From positions 62,001-126,000 of the forward strand of contig NZ_JAPFGD010000008.1 in NCBI RefSeq assembly GCF_027257175.1: a stretch of 64,000 bases of DNA, given 5' to 3'. The position numbers were made by a program, and so were the translations under genes. Positions within the stretch are counted from its first letter, which is position 1. Every line of letters begins with the position of its first letter. Of the stretch, positions 27,876-37,880 are shown one piece after another. This DNA is from Castellaniella sp. S9 (lineage in GTDB: Bacteria; Pseudomonadota; Gammaproteobacteria; Burkholderiales; Burkholderiaceae_B). Below the pieces are notes generated by a model, which was given only the letters and a program-made list of their open reading frames with translations, did no database searches and was not told the DNA's origin.

Positions 27876-28997
27876 ATGAAGATCCGTGTAACCCCGGTGG
27901 CGGCGGCGCTAGGTCTGGCGGCTGGCATGCTGATATCCTCGGTTGCCAGCGCCGACACCATCAAGATCGCTATCGCGGGCCCCTTCACCGGTGCCCTTAC
28001 CCAGTACGGCGACATGGTCAAAGAGGGGGTCGATACCGCAATCGAAACCATCAATGCGTCGGGCGGCGTGCTCGGCAACCAGCTCGAGGCCGTCGTCATG
28101 GATGACGCCTGCGAGCCCAAGCAAGGGCCCGTGGTCGCCAACCGCGTGGTCAACGAGGAAATCCACTACGTGGTCGGCCACGTGTGCTCGGGCGCCACCA
28201 TCGCCGCCGCACCGGTCTACAACACCGAAGGCGTGGTCATGGTGTCGCCCTCGGCGACTTCGCCGCTCGTGACCGACGGCAAGAACTTCGACATGATCTT
28301 CCGGACCATCGGCCGTGACGACCAGCAGGGCCCCGCGGCCGCCAAGTTCATCGCCGAAAAGATCAAGCCCGCGTCGGTGGCCGTCCTGCACGACAAGCAA
28401 TCCTACGGTCAGGGCATCGCCACCGCGGTCAAGAACGACCTCGAAAAAGCCGGCATCAAGGTCGTGCTGTTCGAGGGCATCAACGCCGGCGACAGCGACT
28501 ATTCGGCCGTCATCACCAAGCTCAAGTCCTCGGGCGCCGATTTCGTGTATTACGGCGGCTACCATCCGGAAATGGGCCTGCTGCTGCGCCAGGGCGCCGA
28601 GCAAGGCCTCAATGCCAAGTTCATGGGCCCGGAGGGCGTCGGCAATCCCGACATCAACGCCATCGCCGGCCCGGCCGTCGAGGGCATGCTGGTCACCCTG
28701 CCGGCGGACTTCACCCAGAACCCGGACAACGCCGCCATCGTCAAGGCGTTCAAGGACAAGAACCGCAATCCGGGCGGCGCCTTCCAGCTCACGGCCTACG
28801 CGGCGCTGCAGTCCATCGCCGCCGGGATCAAGGGCGTCGGCGCGGACGACCCGGTCAAGGTCGCGGCCTGGCTGCACGCCAACACGGTCAAGACCCCGAT
28901 CGGCGACATCGCCTGGAACCAGCAGGGCGACTTGAAGGACTTCAAGTTCGACATCTTCACCTGGCACGCCGACGGCAACAAGACCGTCTTCAAGTAA
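27876..28997 (+). CDS. livK: branched-chain amino acid ABC transporter binding protein, copy 1
   Basis: A 373-residue periplasmic receptor. A signal peptide (residues 1-25, ending SVASA) precedes DTIKIAIAGPFTGALTQYGD, the usual LivK mature start. The pocket motif is HVCSGATIAAAPVYNTEGVV; DFVYYGGYHPEMGLLLRQGA is also typical. The AAAGGAGG ribosome site fixes the ATG at 27876. It has no permease genes of its own; it probably feeds the LivHMGF complex encoded 3 kb downstream. A second copy lies beyond proC. A hairpin follows its stop. Confidence 0.94.
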   Translation: MKIRVTPVAAALGLAAGMLISSVASADTIKIAIAGPFTGALTQYGDMVKEGVDTAIETINASGGVLGNQLEAVVMDDACEPKQGPVVANRVVNEEIHYVVGHVCSGATIAAAPVYNTEGVVMVSPSATSPLVTDGKNFDMIFRTIGRDDQQGPAAAKFIAEKIKPASVAVLHDKQSYGQGIATAVKNDLEKAGIKVVLFEGINAGDSDYSAVITKLKSSGADFVYYGGYHPEMGLLLRQGAEQGLNAKFMGPEGVGNPDINAIAGPAVEGMLVTLPADFTQNPDNAAIVKAFKDKNRNPGGAFQLTAYAALQSIAAGIKGVGADDPVKVAAWLHANTVKTPIGDIAWNQQGDLKDFKFDIFTWHADGNKTVFK

Positions 28998-29051
28998 TCC
29001 CCGCCGCGCCGGCGCCCCTTGCGGGGCGTACCGGCCGATCGGGCACACCCA

Positions 29052-29077
29052 AAGGGCGCGGCAGGTTCCGCGCCCTT
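29052..29077 (+). terminator. GC-rich hairpin after livK copy 1
   Basis: AAGGGCGCGG and CCGCGCCCTT form a perfect 10-bp stem with a 6-base loop, 54 bp after the livK stop and 20 bp before proC. The run of T is poor (TTCGTC), so termination may be partial. Confidence 0.55.
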
Positions 29078-29097
29078 CGTCATACAATGGCCACCCT

Positions 29098-29940
29098 ATG
29101 ACACAAGAACTCACTCTCGCATTGATCGGCGGCGGCAATATGGCCAACGCCCTGGCAACCGGACTCATCGGGCGGCGCTGCGCCGCGGCCGACGTCCACG
29201 TCATCGATCCGAACGAGGCGCTGCGCGCGCGTTGGACCGAGCAGGGCTCCACCGCGGCGGCCACGCCCGATGAACGCCTGTCCGCCTGCCGCGTCTGGTT
29301 CTTTGCCGTCAAGCCCCAGGTCATGCGCGAGGTCGTCCAGCAATGCCGACCCTTCCTGCGGCCCGATACCCTGGTGATCAGCATCGCCGCCGGCATCCCG
29401 GGCGAGGCGATCGGCCGTTGGCTGGGCGGCGAGGGCGCCCCGCACGCGAAGCTCGTGCGCTGCATGCCCAACACGCCCGCCCTGATCGCCAGCGGCATCA
29501 CCGGCATGTATGCCATGCAAGGGGTCGAGGCGGACGACCGCGCCCTGGCCGAAAACCTCCTGCGTGCGGTCGGGGAGATCGTGTGGGTCGACCGCGACGA
29601 GTCGATCGACGCCGTGACCGCTGTCTCCGGCAGCGGGCCGGCCTATGTCTTCCTGTTCCTCGAAGCCCTCATCCAGGCGGGGACCGAGCAGGGCCTGACG
29701 GCGGGGCAGGCGCGCCAGCTGGCGCTGGCGACCTTCCACGGGGCGACGCAGCTCGCCACGCTGTCGCCGGATTCGCCGGCCGTCCTGCGCGACCGGGTCA
29801 CCTCGAAGGGCGGCACCACCGCGGCGGCGCTGGCCGTATTCCAGGAGGCCGGCTTCGAGCGGATCGTGGGCCAGGCGGTCCGCGCGGCCGCCGAGCGCGC
29901 GGCCGAACTCGCGCGCGAATTGGCCGGGGATCGGGAATAA
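29098..29940 (+). CDS. proC: pyrroline-5-carboxylate reductase
   Basis: Last step of proline synthesis, reducing P5C with NAD(P)H in the cytoplasm. The 280-residue protein has the Rossmann motif LALIGGGNMANALATGLIG, FFAVKPQVM, KLVRCMPNTPALI and the dimer/active-site helix TAVSGSGPAYVFLFLEALIQ with SKGGTTAAALAVF. It is placed between two LivK-type genes; no functional link is known. A CGCCCTG/CAGGGCG hairpin (30040-30058) lies after it. Confidence 0.96.
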   Translation: MTQELTLALIGGGNMANALATGLIGRRCAAADVHVIDPNEALRARWTEQGSTAAATPDERLSACRVWFFAVKPQVMREVVQQCRPFLRPDTLVISIAAGIPGEAIGRWLGGEGAPHAKLVRCMPNTPALIASGITGMYAMQGVEADDRALAENLLRAVGEIVWVDRDESIDAVTAVSGSGPAYVFLFLEALIQAGTEQGLTAGQARQLALATFHGATQLATLSPDSPAVLRDRVTSKGGTTAAALAVFQEAGFERIVGQAVRAAAERAAELARELAGDRE

Positions 29941-30147
29941 GGACGCCGCCGGTGGCTCCGTCGCCCAGCCAGCTGACGATTGCAAACGGATGTAAGGGAT
30001 TAACCGTAGTGACACCCCGTAGGCAACTCGTCAGAATACGCCCTGCCGCTCAGGGCGGAAAGCTGAAAACCCCGGCTTGCCGTTGAATGGCTGTCGCTCC
30101 AATAGGGCGCAGATGTTTGGCGGTGGGCTCTACCGGAGACTATTCGA

Positions 30148-31266
30148 ATGAATTTCAAGAAGCGTGTCACACCCCTCATGTTGGCGATCGGCGCCATGAC
30201 ACTGGCTGTCGGCGCCCAGGCTGATACCCTCAAGATCGGGATTCCCCAGCCCATGACGGGTCCGGCGACCCAATACGGGGATCAGATCCAGGCCGGCGCG
30301 CTGACTGCGATCGACGCACTCAATGCCGCGGGCGGCATCAAGGGCATGAAGATCGAGCCGCTGCTGATCGACGACGGTTGCGAGCCCAAGCAGGCCGTTC
30401 CCGCCGCCAATCGCGTGATCAACGCCGGCGCCAAGTTCGCGGTCGCGCACGCATGTTCCGGGACCACCGTCCCGGCCGTCAACGTCTACGAGCAGGAAGG
30501 CATCGTCGCGATCACTCCGGGTGCGACCTCCCCCCTGGTCACCGACACGATCAAGCCGCATTTCTTCTTCCGCACCATCGGCCGCGACGACCAGCAAGGC
30601 CCCTTCGCCGCCGACTACATCGCCCGCCAGCTCAAGCCCACCAAGGTCGCCATCCTGCACGACAAGCAGACCTATGGCTCGGGCGTGGCCACCCAGGTGC
30701 AGACCGCCCTGGAAAAGAGCAAGGTCAACGTCGCCATGTTCGAGGGGATCAACGTGGGTGACAGCGACTACTCGGCCGTGATTTCCAAGCTCAAGGCCCT
30801 GGGTCCCGACCTGATCTATTTCGGCGGCTATCACGCCGAACTCGGCCTGCTGCTGCGCCAGGCGCGCGAACAAGGCCTCGACACCCAGTTCATGGGTCCC
30901 GAGGGCGTGGCCAACAAGGACCTGGTCGCCATCGCCGGCCCCGCCGTCGACAAGCTCCTCGTGACACTGCCGGCGGACTTCACGAAAATGAAGGGCAACG
31001 AGCAGATCCTCGAGAACTTCAAGAAGTACAATCGCAGTCCCGACGGCGCCTTCACCATGACCGCCTACGCCGCCGTCCAGATCCTGGCCGACAGCATCAA
31101 CGCGGTGGGCGCGGACCCCGACAAGGTCGCCGACTACATGCACGGCAACAGCTTCAACACGGCCATCGGCAAGGTGGACTACGATGCCAAGGGCGACCTG
31201 AAGCACTTCGAGTTCGCGGTGTTCCGGTGGGATGGCCAAGGCAATATGACCCAGATCCAGCCCTGA
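30148..31266 (+). CDS. livK: branched-chain amino acid ABC transporter binding protein, copy 2
   Basis: A 372-residue periplasmic receptor clearly paralogous to the one at 27876, sharing AVLHDKQ/AILHDKQ-type segments, DQQGP and GDSDYSAVI. The signal peptide ends GAQA, then DTLKIGIPQPMTGPATQYGD. The pocket region is AHACSGTTVPAVNVYEQEG. A CGGAG site precedes the ATG. This copy heads the livHMGF operon, separated from livH by 94 bp that contain two strong hairpins. Confidence 0.94.
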   Translation: MNFKKRVTPLMLAIGAMTLAVGAQADTLKIGIPQPMTGPATQYGDQIQAGALTAIDALNAAGGIKGMKIEPLLIDDGCEPKQAVPAANRVINAGAKFAVAHACSGTTVPAVNVYEQEGIVAITPGATSPLVTDTIKPHFFFRTIGRDDQQGPFAADYIARQLKPTKVAILHDKQTYGSGVATQVQTALEKSKVNVAMFEGINVGDSDYSAVISKLKALGPDLIYFGGYHAELGLLLRQAREQGLDTQFMGPEGVANKDLVAIAGPAVDKLLVTLPADFTKMKGNEQILENFKKYNRSPDGAFTMTAYAAVQILADSINAVGADPDKVADYMHGNSFNTAIGKVDYDAKGDLKHFEFAVFRWDGQGNMTQIQP

Positions 31267-31277
31267 TCGGGTCCGGC

Positions 31278-31332
31278 GGCCCGGGCGTGCGCCCGGGCCT
31301 CTCCAGCAGCGCCGCGGGCGGTCGCCCGCGGC
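31278..31332 (+). repeat. two tandem perfect hairpins between livK and livH
   Basis: First stem: nine-base arms 31278-31286 and 31291-31299 with loop GTGC. Second stem: ten-base arms GCCGCGGGCG (31311-31320) and CGCCCGCGGC (31323-31332). No U tracts follow. Such structures commonly protect the abundant binding-protein mRNA and lower permease expression. Confidence 0.65.
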
Positions 31333-31360
31333 CGGCGTCTTCCCCGGAAATTCCCTCTTT

Positions 31361-32290
31361 ATGTCTGATCTGCTTCCCATCCTCACGCAACAGCTCTTCA
31401 ACGGGCTGTCGCTTGGCGCGATCTATGCCTTGATCGCCATCGGCTACACCATGGTCTACGGCATCATCGGAATGATCAACTTCGCGCACGGCGAAATCTA
31501 CATGATCGGCGCCTACGTCGGCCTGGTGACGCTTTCTGCCATCGGCGTCAACAGCGGGCTGCCGCTGCCGGTCATCATCCTGCTCATGCTCCTGGTGGCG
31601 ATCCTGGTGACCGCGGTCTATGGCTTTGCGGTGGAAAAGGTCGCCTATGCGCCCCTGCGCGGCAGCCCCCGGCTGGTGCCGCTGATTTCCGCGATCGGGA
31701 TGTCGATCTTCCTGCAGAACTGGGTGGCCACGGGACAGGGCGCCCGCGACATGGCGGTCCCCTCGCTGATCAGCGGCTCGGTGGAGTTCACGGTGGGCAC
31801 CGGCGACTTCATGGTGACCGCGCCTTACTCGCGCATCATGATCATCGTGGTGACGGTGCTGCTGATGATCGGGCTGTCGCTGTTCATCAAGTACTCGCGC
31901 ACGGGACAGGCCTCGCGCGCCTGCTCGCAGGACCTGCACATGGCCAACCTGCTGGGCATCGACACCAACCGCATCATTTCCTTCACCTTCGTGATCGGCG
32001 CCATGCTGGCCGCGGTGGGCGGCGTGCTGATCGCCCTGGCCATCGGCAAGCTCAATCCCTTCATCGGTTTCATCGCCGGCATCAAGGCCTTCACCGCGGC
32101 CGTGCTGGGCGGCATCGGCAGCATACCCGGGGCCATGCTGGGCGGCGTGCTGCTGGGCTTGGCCGAGACTTTCGCGGCCGCCTTCATTTCCTCTCAGTAC
32201 AAGGACATCGTCGCCTTCCTGTTGCTGGTGTTCATCCTGCTGTTCCGTCCCACGGGCCTGCTGGGCAAACCCGAAGTGGAAAAAGTCTAA
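31361..32290 (+). CDS. livH: branched-chain amino acid ABC transporter permease LivH
   Basis: A 309-residue inner-membrane permease with about eight spans. It begins [20 protein letters not shown] then [20 protein letters not shown], the defining LivH motif. Near the end are [20 protein letters not shown] and [14 protein letters not shown]. It pairs with LivM as the translocation channel. The stop overlaps the livM start by one base (TAATG). Confidence 0.96.
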   Translation: MSDLLPILTQQLFNGLSLGAIYALIAIGYTMVYGIIGMINFAHGEIYMIGAYVGLVTLSAIGVNSGLPLPVIILLMLLVAILVTAVYGFAVEKVAYAPLRGSPRLVPLISAIGMSIFLQNWVATGQGARDMAVPSLISGSVEFTVGTGDFMVTAPYSRIMIIVVTVLLMIGLSLFIKYSRTGQASRACSQDLHMANLLGIDTNRIISFTFVIGAMLAAVGGVLIALAIGKLNPFIGFIAGIKAFTAAVLGGIGSIPGAMLGGVLLGLAETFAAAFISSQYKDIVAFLLLVFILLFRPTGLLGKPEVEKV

Positions 32291-33519
32291 TGTTTCAGAA
32301 CTTCAAAAACGCGGTGATCGCGGCCATCGTGGCCGGCGTCATCATCGCCCCGGTGTTCGGCCTGCAGATCCTGCGCCGCGGGATGGAGACCTACCTCCAG
32401 CCGGAATGGGACTATATCTTTGGCGGCATGGCGATCATCTTCGTGTTCCAGCTGCTGCGGCCGCTGTTCGCGCGCAAGGGCAAGGCGCGCGCGGAATCGC
32501 GCTGGCGACTGCCGGCGCTCTCCGACAAGGGCCGCCAGCGCGCCATCCTGGTGCTGGTGCTGTTCGCCCTGGTCTGGCCGTTCTTCACGGGGCGCGCCCA
32601 GGTGGACATCGCCACGCTGGTGCTGATCTACGTCATGCTGGGCCTGGGGCTGAACATCGTGGTCGGTTTCGCCGGCCTGCTGGACCTCGGCTTCGTCGGC
32701 TTCTATGCGGTGGGCGCCTATACCTACGCCTTGCTCTATCACTGGGCGGGCTGGGGCTTCTGGGAGGCGCTGCCGCTGGCCGGCCTGATGTCGGCGTTCT
32801 TCGGCTTCATCCTGGGTTTTCCGGTGCTGCGGCTGCGCGGCGACTACCTGGCCATCGTCACGCTGGGCTTTGGCGAGATCATCCGCCTGATGCTCATCAA
32901 CCTCTACGGCCTGACCGGCGGCCCCGACGGGATCTCCGGCATACCCAAGCCCTCGTTCTTCGGCTACCAGATGACGCGGCGCTCGACCGACGGGCATCCG
33001 ACCTTCCATGAAATGATGGGCTGGTCCTTCGACAGCCAGGACGTGGTGATCTACCTGTACCTGATGGCGCTGTGCCTGGCGCTGGTGACCTTGTTCGTCT
33101 CCAGCCGGGTGATCCGCATGCCGATCGGCCGCGCCTGGGAGGCCTTGCGCGAGGACGAGATCGCCTGCCGTTCGCTGGGCCTGAACCCGACCACCATCAA
33201 GCTGTCCGCCTTCACCATGGGGGCGATGTTCGCCGGCTTCGGCGGCGCGTTCTTCGCGGCCCGCCAGGGTCTGGTCAATCCCGAATCCTTCACCTTCATC
33301 GAGTCGGCGCTGATCCTGGCCATCGTCGTGCTGGGCGGCATGGGCTCGCAGGTCGGCGTCATCCTGGCGGCGATCCTGCTGACCGTGGTCCCCGAGATCG
33401 CCCGCGAATTCGCCGAGTACCGAATGCTGATCTTCGGTCTGGTGATGGTGGTGATGATGGTCTGGCGCCCGCAAGGCCTCTTGCCGGTCAAGCGTCCGCA
33501 TGTGGAATTGGAATCATGA
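32290..33519 (+). CDS. livM: branched-chain amino acid ABC transporter permease LivM
   Basis: A 409-residue permease with an extended N-terminal hydrophobic part as usual for LivM. The core motifs are [20 protein letters not shown], then [36 protein letters not shown]; and [20 protein letters not shown], then [20 protein letters not shown]. It overlaps livH by one base and livG by four (ATGA), so the whole operon is translationally coupled. Confidence 0.96.
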   Translation: MFQNFKNAVIAAIVAGVIIAPVFGLQILRRGMETYLQPEWDYIFGGMAIIFVFQLLRPLFARKGKARAESRWRLPALSDKGRQRAILVLVLFALVWPFFTGRAQVDIATLVLIYVMLGLGLNIVVGFAGLLDLGFVGFYAVGAYTYALLYHWAGWGFWEALPLAGLMSAFFGFILGFPVLRLRGDYLAIVTLGFGEIIRLMLINLYGLTGGPDGISGIPKPSFFGYQMTRRSTDGHPTFHEMMGWSFDSQDVVIYLYLMALCLALVTLFVSSRVIRMPIGRAWEALREDEIACRSLGLNPTTIKLSAFTMGAMFAGFGGAFFAARQGLVNPESFTFIESALILAIVVLGGMGSQVGVILAAILLTVVPEIAREFAEYRMLIFGLVMVVMMVWRPQGLLPVKRPHVELES

Positions 33520-34280
33520 GCGAAGCACTTCTGAAGGTCAGCGGACTGACCATGCGATTCGGCGGCCTGCTGGCCGTCGACCAGGTGGAATTCGAGGTGC
33601 GCAGGGACGAGGTGTTCGCCATCATCGGCCCCAATGGCGCGGGCAAGACCACGGTGTTCAACTGCGTGGGCGGCTTCTACAAGCCCACCACCGGCGACAT
33701 CCTGATGGACGGCCAGCCCATCACGGGCCAGCCCAGCCACAAGGTGGCGCGCCATGGCCTGGTGCGCACCTTCCAGAACGTGCGCCTGTTCAAGAGCCTC
33801 ACCGTGCTGGAAAACCTGCTGGTGGCCCAGCACACCCAGATGCAGACCGGCCTGGTGCGCGGGCTGTTCAAGGCGCCGTCCTTCCGTAAATCCGAGTCCG
33901 AGGCCAAGCGCCGCGCGGCGGAATGGCTGGATTTCATGGACATCCGCCAGTACGCCAACCGCGAGGCCGGCACCCTGGCCTACGGCCACCAGCGCCGCCT
34001 CGAGATCGCGCGCTGCATGATCACCAAGCCGCGCCTGCTCATGCTCGACGAGCCGGCCGCCGGCCTCAATCCCCAGGAAAAACGCGATCTGCAAGCCCTC
34101 ATCGATCAGCTGCGCCGCGAGTTCGGCGTGGCCGTCCTGCTGATCGAGCACGACATGAGCCTGGTCATGGGGGTGTCGGACCGCATCCTGGTCATGGAAC
34201 ACGGCAAGCCCATCACCACCGGCCTGCCCGAGGAGGTCCGCACGGATCCCCGCGTCATCAAAGCCTATCTCGGGGAATGA
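33516..34280 (+). CDS. livG: branched-chain amino acid ABC transporter ATP-binding protein LivG
   Basis: A 254-residue ATPase. Walker A is [11 protein letters not shown], the LivG-type segment is [20 protein letters not shown], the signature [18 protein letters not shown] (a degenerate LSGGQ, normal for LivG) and Walker [16 protein letters not shown], with the switch histidine in [11 protein letters not shown]. Its ATG overlaps the livM stop. Confidence 0.96.
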   Translation: MSEALLKVSGLTMRFGGLLAVDQVEFEVRRDEVFAIIGPNGAGKTTVFNCVGGFYKPTTGDILMDGQPITGQPSHKVARHGLVRTFQNVRLFKSLTVLENLLVAQHTQMQTGLVRGLFKAPSFRKSESEAKRRAAEWLDFMDIRQYANREAGTLAYGHQRRLEIARCMITKPRLLMLDEPAAGLNPQEKRDLQALIDQLRREFGVAVLLIEHDMSLVMGVSDRILVMEHGKPITTGLPEEVRTDPRVIKAYLGE

Positions 34281-34283
34281 ACC

Positions 34284-34985
34284 GTGCTCAAGCTTGAAAA
34301 CGTCAACACTTTCTATGGCGCCATCCAGGCGCTCAACGACGTCTCGGTCGAGGTGAACCAGGGTGAGATCGTCACCCTGATCGGCGCCAACGGCGCAGGC
34401 AAGACCACCTTGCTGATGACCGTCTGCGGCAATCCCCGGGCACGCTCTGGCGGCATCCATTTCATGGGCGAGGACATCACCCAGCTGCCCACGCACACCG
34501 TCATGCAGCGCGGCATCGCCATTTCACCCGAGGGCCGGCGTGTGTTCCCCGACCTGACGGTCTCCGAAAACCTCAACATGGGGGGCTTTTTCCTCGACCG
34601 CCGCCAGACCGAGGAAAGCCTGGAGCATGTCTTCGAGCTGTTTCCGCGCCTCAAGGAACGCGCCGGCCAGCGCGCCGGCACCATGTCGGGCGGTGAACAG
34701 CAGATGCTGGCCATCGGCCGCGCGCTGATGACACGGCCCAAGCTGCTGCTGCTGGACGAACCGACACTGGGCCTGGCGCCCCTGATCATCGCCCAGATCT
34801 TCGACATCATCCGCACCATCCGCGAGGAGGGCGTGACGGTGTTCCTGGTCGAGCAGAACGCCAACAAGGCCCTGCAGGTCGCCGATCGAGGCTATGTGCT
34901 GGAAACCGGCAAGGTCGTGCTGCACGACACGGGCGCAAACCTGCTGATCAACGACGAGGTCCGCAAGGCCTATCTGGGCGCCTGA
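34284..34985 (+). CDS. livF: branched-chain amino acid ABC transporter ATP-binding protein LivF
   Basis: A 233-residue ATPase, the second of the LivGF pair. It begins at GTG (34284), 3 bp after livG, with KLENVNTFYGAIQALNDVSV. Walker A is LIGANGAGKTT, then GIAISPEGRRVFPDLTVSEN, the signature MSGGEQQMLAIGRALM and Walker B LLLLDEPTLGLAP. It ends the operon; the convergent glutathione transferase gene follows after 47 bp. Confidence 0.96.
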   Translation: MLKLENVNTFYGAIQALNDVSVEVNQGEIVTLIGANGAGKTTLLMTVCGNPRARSGGIHFMGEDITQLPTHTVMQRGIAISPEGRRVFPDLTVSENLNMGGFFLDRRQTEESLEHVFELFPRLKERAGQRAGTMSGGEQQMLAIGRALMTRPKLLLLDEPTLGLAPLIIAQIFDIIRTIREEGVTVFLVEQNANKALQVADRGYVLETGKVVLHDTGANLLINDEVRKAYLGA

Positions 34986-35032
34986 GGCCGCAGGGCGCCC
35001 GCCGCAGCGGTCCGCCCCCGCCAGCCTGGCAG

Positions 35033-35644
35033 CTACGAAAGCCCTTGGGCGGCCAGGGCCGCCTGGACGCCGGCGTCGGCCTGCATGCGGGCCTGGAACC
35101 GCCGCAGCGCATCCATGCCGGGCAGGTCGATGCCCAGCAGGTCGGCCCAGCGCAGCACGGTGTACAGGTAGGGATCGGCCAGCGAGCGCCGGCCGGTCAG
35201 CCAGTCGCGGCCTTCGAGCCGGCGCTCGGCGATGGTGAACAGGTCCAGCAGTTTTTGGGTCGCTTGCGCCTTGAGGACGCCGGTCGCCTTGTCGTCGCCG
35301 CCGCTGTAGAAGGACGCGCCAAACACCAGTGCGAACGTGCGGTGCAGGTCGGCATTGCACAGCGCCAGCCAGCGGCGGGTTTCCGCGCGCTCGCGAGGCG
35401 AATCCCCCAGCAGGCCGGCCTCGGGATTGAGCTCTGCCAGGTATTCCAGGATCGCCGAGCTCTGGGTCAGCACGAAGTCCCCGTCGACCAGCGTCGGCAC
35501 CGCGCCGGCGGGATTGAGCGCCAGATATTCGGCCTGCTTGGTCTGCTCGCGCGTGATCCGGACGGCCTCGTAGGGCTTGCCGATCCATTCGAGCACAATG
35601 TGCGTGGCGAGCGGGCAGGCGCCCGGGAAGTAATAGAGTTTCAT
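35033..35644 (-). CDS. glutathione S-transferase family protein
   Basis: A 203-residue cytoplasmic protein. The thioredoxin-like N-domain begins KLYYFPGACPLATHIVLEWI, with the cis-proline NPAGAVPTLVDGD and the glutathione-binding LTQSSAILEYLAEL. The helical C-domain carries SLADPYLYTVLRWA. It resembles the beta-class enzymes, where a cysteine (here in FPGACPLA) contacts glutathione. The ATG at 35644 gives the family start; the longer frame upstream is unlikely. The substrate is unknown. Confidence 0.9.
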   Translation of the reverse strand: MKLYYFPGACPLATHIVLEWIGKPYEAVRITREQTKQAEYLALNPAGAVPTLVDGDFVLTQSSAILEYLAELNPEAGLLGDSPRERAETRRWLALCNADLHRTFALVFGASFYSGGDDKATGVLKAQATQKLLDLFTIAERRLEGRDWLTGRRSLADPYLYTVLRWADLLGIDLPGMDALRRFQARMQADAGVQAALAAQGLS

Positions 35645-35777
35645 GGCAAAGCTCGGCCTCCAGGGATGAACGTAAGCCTTGTTTATACCACCGCGCACCG
35701 GCGGCGGGGCCCAGCGGCCCAGGCCGCCCTTGGGTTAGACTATCGATGCCGTCTTCGCGTCTCGCAGGAGTTCCTTC

Positions 35778-36758
35778 ATGGCTGATTCGCCCTTGCGCAT
35801 TGTTTTCCTGGATCGGGACTCACTGCCCGCGGACGTTGATTTTCCCGGCCCTTCGGTGCCTCACGAGCTGATCCTGCATGCCCGAACGACCCCGGCGCAG
35901 GTCATCGAGCGCATCCGCGACGCCGACATCGTGGTGGTCAACAAGGTTCCGCTGCGGGCGAATCACCTGCAGCATGCCGGCCGCCTGCGCCTGATCGCCG
36001 TGGCCGCCACGGGCACCGACAACATCGATCTGGATGCCTGCGACCAGCGCGGCATCGTCGTCTCGAACGTGCGCGACTATGCCACCCATTCGGTGCCCGA
36101 GCACACCATGGCGCTCATGCTGGCCCTGCGCCGCAGCCTGGTGGCCTATCGCCAGTCGGTGATCGACGGCCGCTGGCAGGCGGCGGGGGCCTTCTGTTAT
36201 TTCGACTACCCGATACACGACCTGGCGCGCTCGACGCTGGGCATCATCGGCCGCGGGGCGCTGGGCGAGGCGGTGGCCGAGCTGGCCCGCGCCTTCGGCA
36301 TGAAGGTCCAGTTCGCGGCGCGCAAGGAAATCGACGCGCCCGCCGAGGACTACACCTCGTTTCAGCATGTGCTGCGTTCCAGCGACGTGATCAGCCTGCA
36401 TTGCCCCCTGAATGCCCAGACGCGCGGCATGATCGGGGATGCCGAGTTCGCCCTCATGGAGCGCCGGCCGCTGCTCATCAATACCGCGCGCGGCGGTCTG
36501 GTCGACGAGCACGCGCTGGTGCGCGCGATGCGCGAGGGCCGCCTGTCGGGGGCGGCCTTCGACGTCGCCAGCGAGGAACCTCCCGCGCCCGACCATCCCC
36601 TCATGGCCCTGGCCGACATGCCGAATTTCATCCTGACGCCCCATGTGGCCTGGGCCAGCGCCGAGGCCATCGCGACGCTCATCCAGCAGGTCCGCGATAA
36701 TATCGAGGCGTTCTGCCGCGACGAGCCGCGCAACATGGTGACCGCCTTCAATCGCTGA
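35778..36758 (+). CDS. D-2-hydroxyacid dehydrogenase (glycerate dehydrogenase-like)
   Basis: A 326-residue NAD-dependent dehydrogenase. The NAD motif is STLGIIGRGALGEAVAELAR; the catalytic Arg lies in LLINTARGGLVDEHAL, the Glu in VASEEPPAPDHPL and the His in NFILTPHVAWAS. VAATGTDNIDLDAC and SVPEHTMALMLALRR are usual for the HprA/SerA branch. A CAGGAG ribosome site precedes the ATG. It is followed after 35 bp by the Epd/GAPDH-like gene. It most resembles hydroxypyruvate reductase; a PdxB-like role on 4-phosphoerythronate is possible, but the PdxB C-terminal dimer domain is absent. Confidence 0.9.
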   Translation: MADSPLRIVFLDRDSLPADVDFPGPSVPHELILHARTTPAQVIERIRDADIVVVNKVPLRANHLQHAGRLRLIAVAATGTDNIDLDACDQRGIVVSNVRDYATHSVPEHTMALMLALRRSLVAYRQSVIDGRWQAAGAFCYFDYPIHDLARSTLGIIGRGALGEAVAELARAFGMKVQFAARKEIDAPAEDYTSFQHVLRSSDVISLHCPLNAQTRGMIGDAEFALMERRPLLINTARGGLVDEHALVRAMREGRLSGAAFDVASEEPPAPDHPLMALADMPNFILTPHVAWASAEAIATLIQQVRDNIEAFCRDEPRNMVTAFNR

Positions 36759-36793
36759 GGCGCCGGCCACCGTTCTTTTCCTCGAGACCGTTC

Positions 36794-37876
36794 ATGAACC
36801 ACCCCCTTCGCGTCGCCATCAATGGCTACGGCCGTATCGGCCGTTGCGTACTGCGTGCGCTGATCGAGTCAGGCCGGGACCGGGCCATCGAGCTCGTCGC
36901 CATCAACGAACCCGCGGATCTCGCGTCCATGGCCTACCTGACGCGCTTCGATTCCACTCATGGGGTGTTCCCGGGCACGGTCGAGGAGGCCGCCGATGGC
37001 CTGCGGATCAACGGACGGCTGGTCCGCGTCCACCATGGGCGCGCGCCCGGCGACTGTCCCTGGCGCGAGCTCGGCATCGACCTGCTGCTCGAATGCTCGG
37101 GCGCGTACGGGACGCGCGACGCCCTGACGGCATTCCTCGAGGCGGGCTGCCCGCGCGTGCTGGTGTCGCAGCCCGCGCGCAGCGCCGCCGACGTGGACTT
37201 CACCGTGGTCCACGGCATCAACGACGACGGGCTGGACGCCGGCCAGCGCCTCGTATCGGCGGCCTCGTGCACGACCAATGCGATCGTGCCGGTGCTGGAC
37301 CTGCTCGAGCGCGGGCCCGGCGTGCGCAACGCCTACCTGACCACCTTGCACTCGGTCATGAACGACCAGCCCATGATCGACGGCTACCACCACGCCGATC
37401 TGCGCCGCACCCGTTCGGCCATGCAATCCATCGTGCCGGTGGCCACGGGGCTGGCGCAGGGCGTCGAGCGCCTGCTGCCCGGCCTGGCCGGGCGGATCCA
37501 GGCCAAGGCCGTGCGGGTGCCCATCCTGAATGTCTCGGCCATCGACCTGATGGTCAACCTGGGCCGCGCCACCGACGTCGAGTCCCTCAACGGCCTGTTC
37601 CAGCAGGCGGCGCGCGAACGGCCCGGGCTGCTCGCCTGCACCGGCCATCCGCACGCCTCCATCGATTTCAACCACGATCCGCGCTCGGCGATCATCGACC
37701 TGGGCCATACGCGGGTGAACGGCGGCGATTTTGCAAATCTGCTGGTCTGGTTCGACAATGAATGGGGGTTTGCCAACCGCATGCTGGACGTCGCCCAGGC
37801 CTGGGCGGCGCTGTTCATGGGCGCGACGCCCGCCGATACCGCCGAACGGCAAGGTAATTTTCCACAAGGAGCTTGA
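36794..37876 (+). CDS. epd: erythrose-4-phosphate/glyceraldehyde-3-phosphate dehydrogenase family
   Basis: A 360-residue NAD-dependent aldehyde-phosphate dehydrogenase. The NAD site is [20 protein letters not shown]. The catalytic cysteine is Cys159 in [13 protein letters not shown], with His186 in [10 protein letters not shown]. The segments [20 protein letters not shown] and [20 protein letters not shown], and [11 protein letters not shown], favour the E4PDH (Epd) side over glycolytic GAPDH. E4PDH makes 4-phosphoerythronate for pyridoxal phosphate. Assignment between the two activities is not certain. fumC begins 4 bp after its stop. Confidence 0.8.
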   Translation: MNHPLRVAINGYGRIGRCVLRALIESGRDRAIELVAINEPADLASMAYLTRFDSTHGVFPGTVEEAADGLRINGRLVRVHHGRAPGDCPWRELGIDLLLECSGAYGTRDALTAFLEAGCPRVLVSQPARSAADVDFTVVHGINDDGLDAGQRLVSAASCTTNAIVPVLDLLERGPGVRNAYLTTLHSVMNDQPMIDGYHHADLRRTRSAMQSIVPVATGLAQGVERLLPGLAGRIQAKAVRVPILNVSAIDLMVNLGRATDVESLNGLFQQAARERPGLLACTGHPHASIDFNHDPRSAIIDLGHTRVNGGDFANLLVWFDNEWGFANRMLDVAQAWAALFMGATPADTAERQGNFPQGA

Positions 37877-37880
37877 AATC

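Noticed and set aside
29941-30147. A small RNA or tRNA gene between proC and the second livK
   Set aside because: A short hairpin is present, but no cloverleaf, no T-loop sequence and no promoter-terminator pair could be made out.
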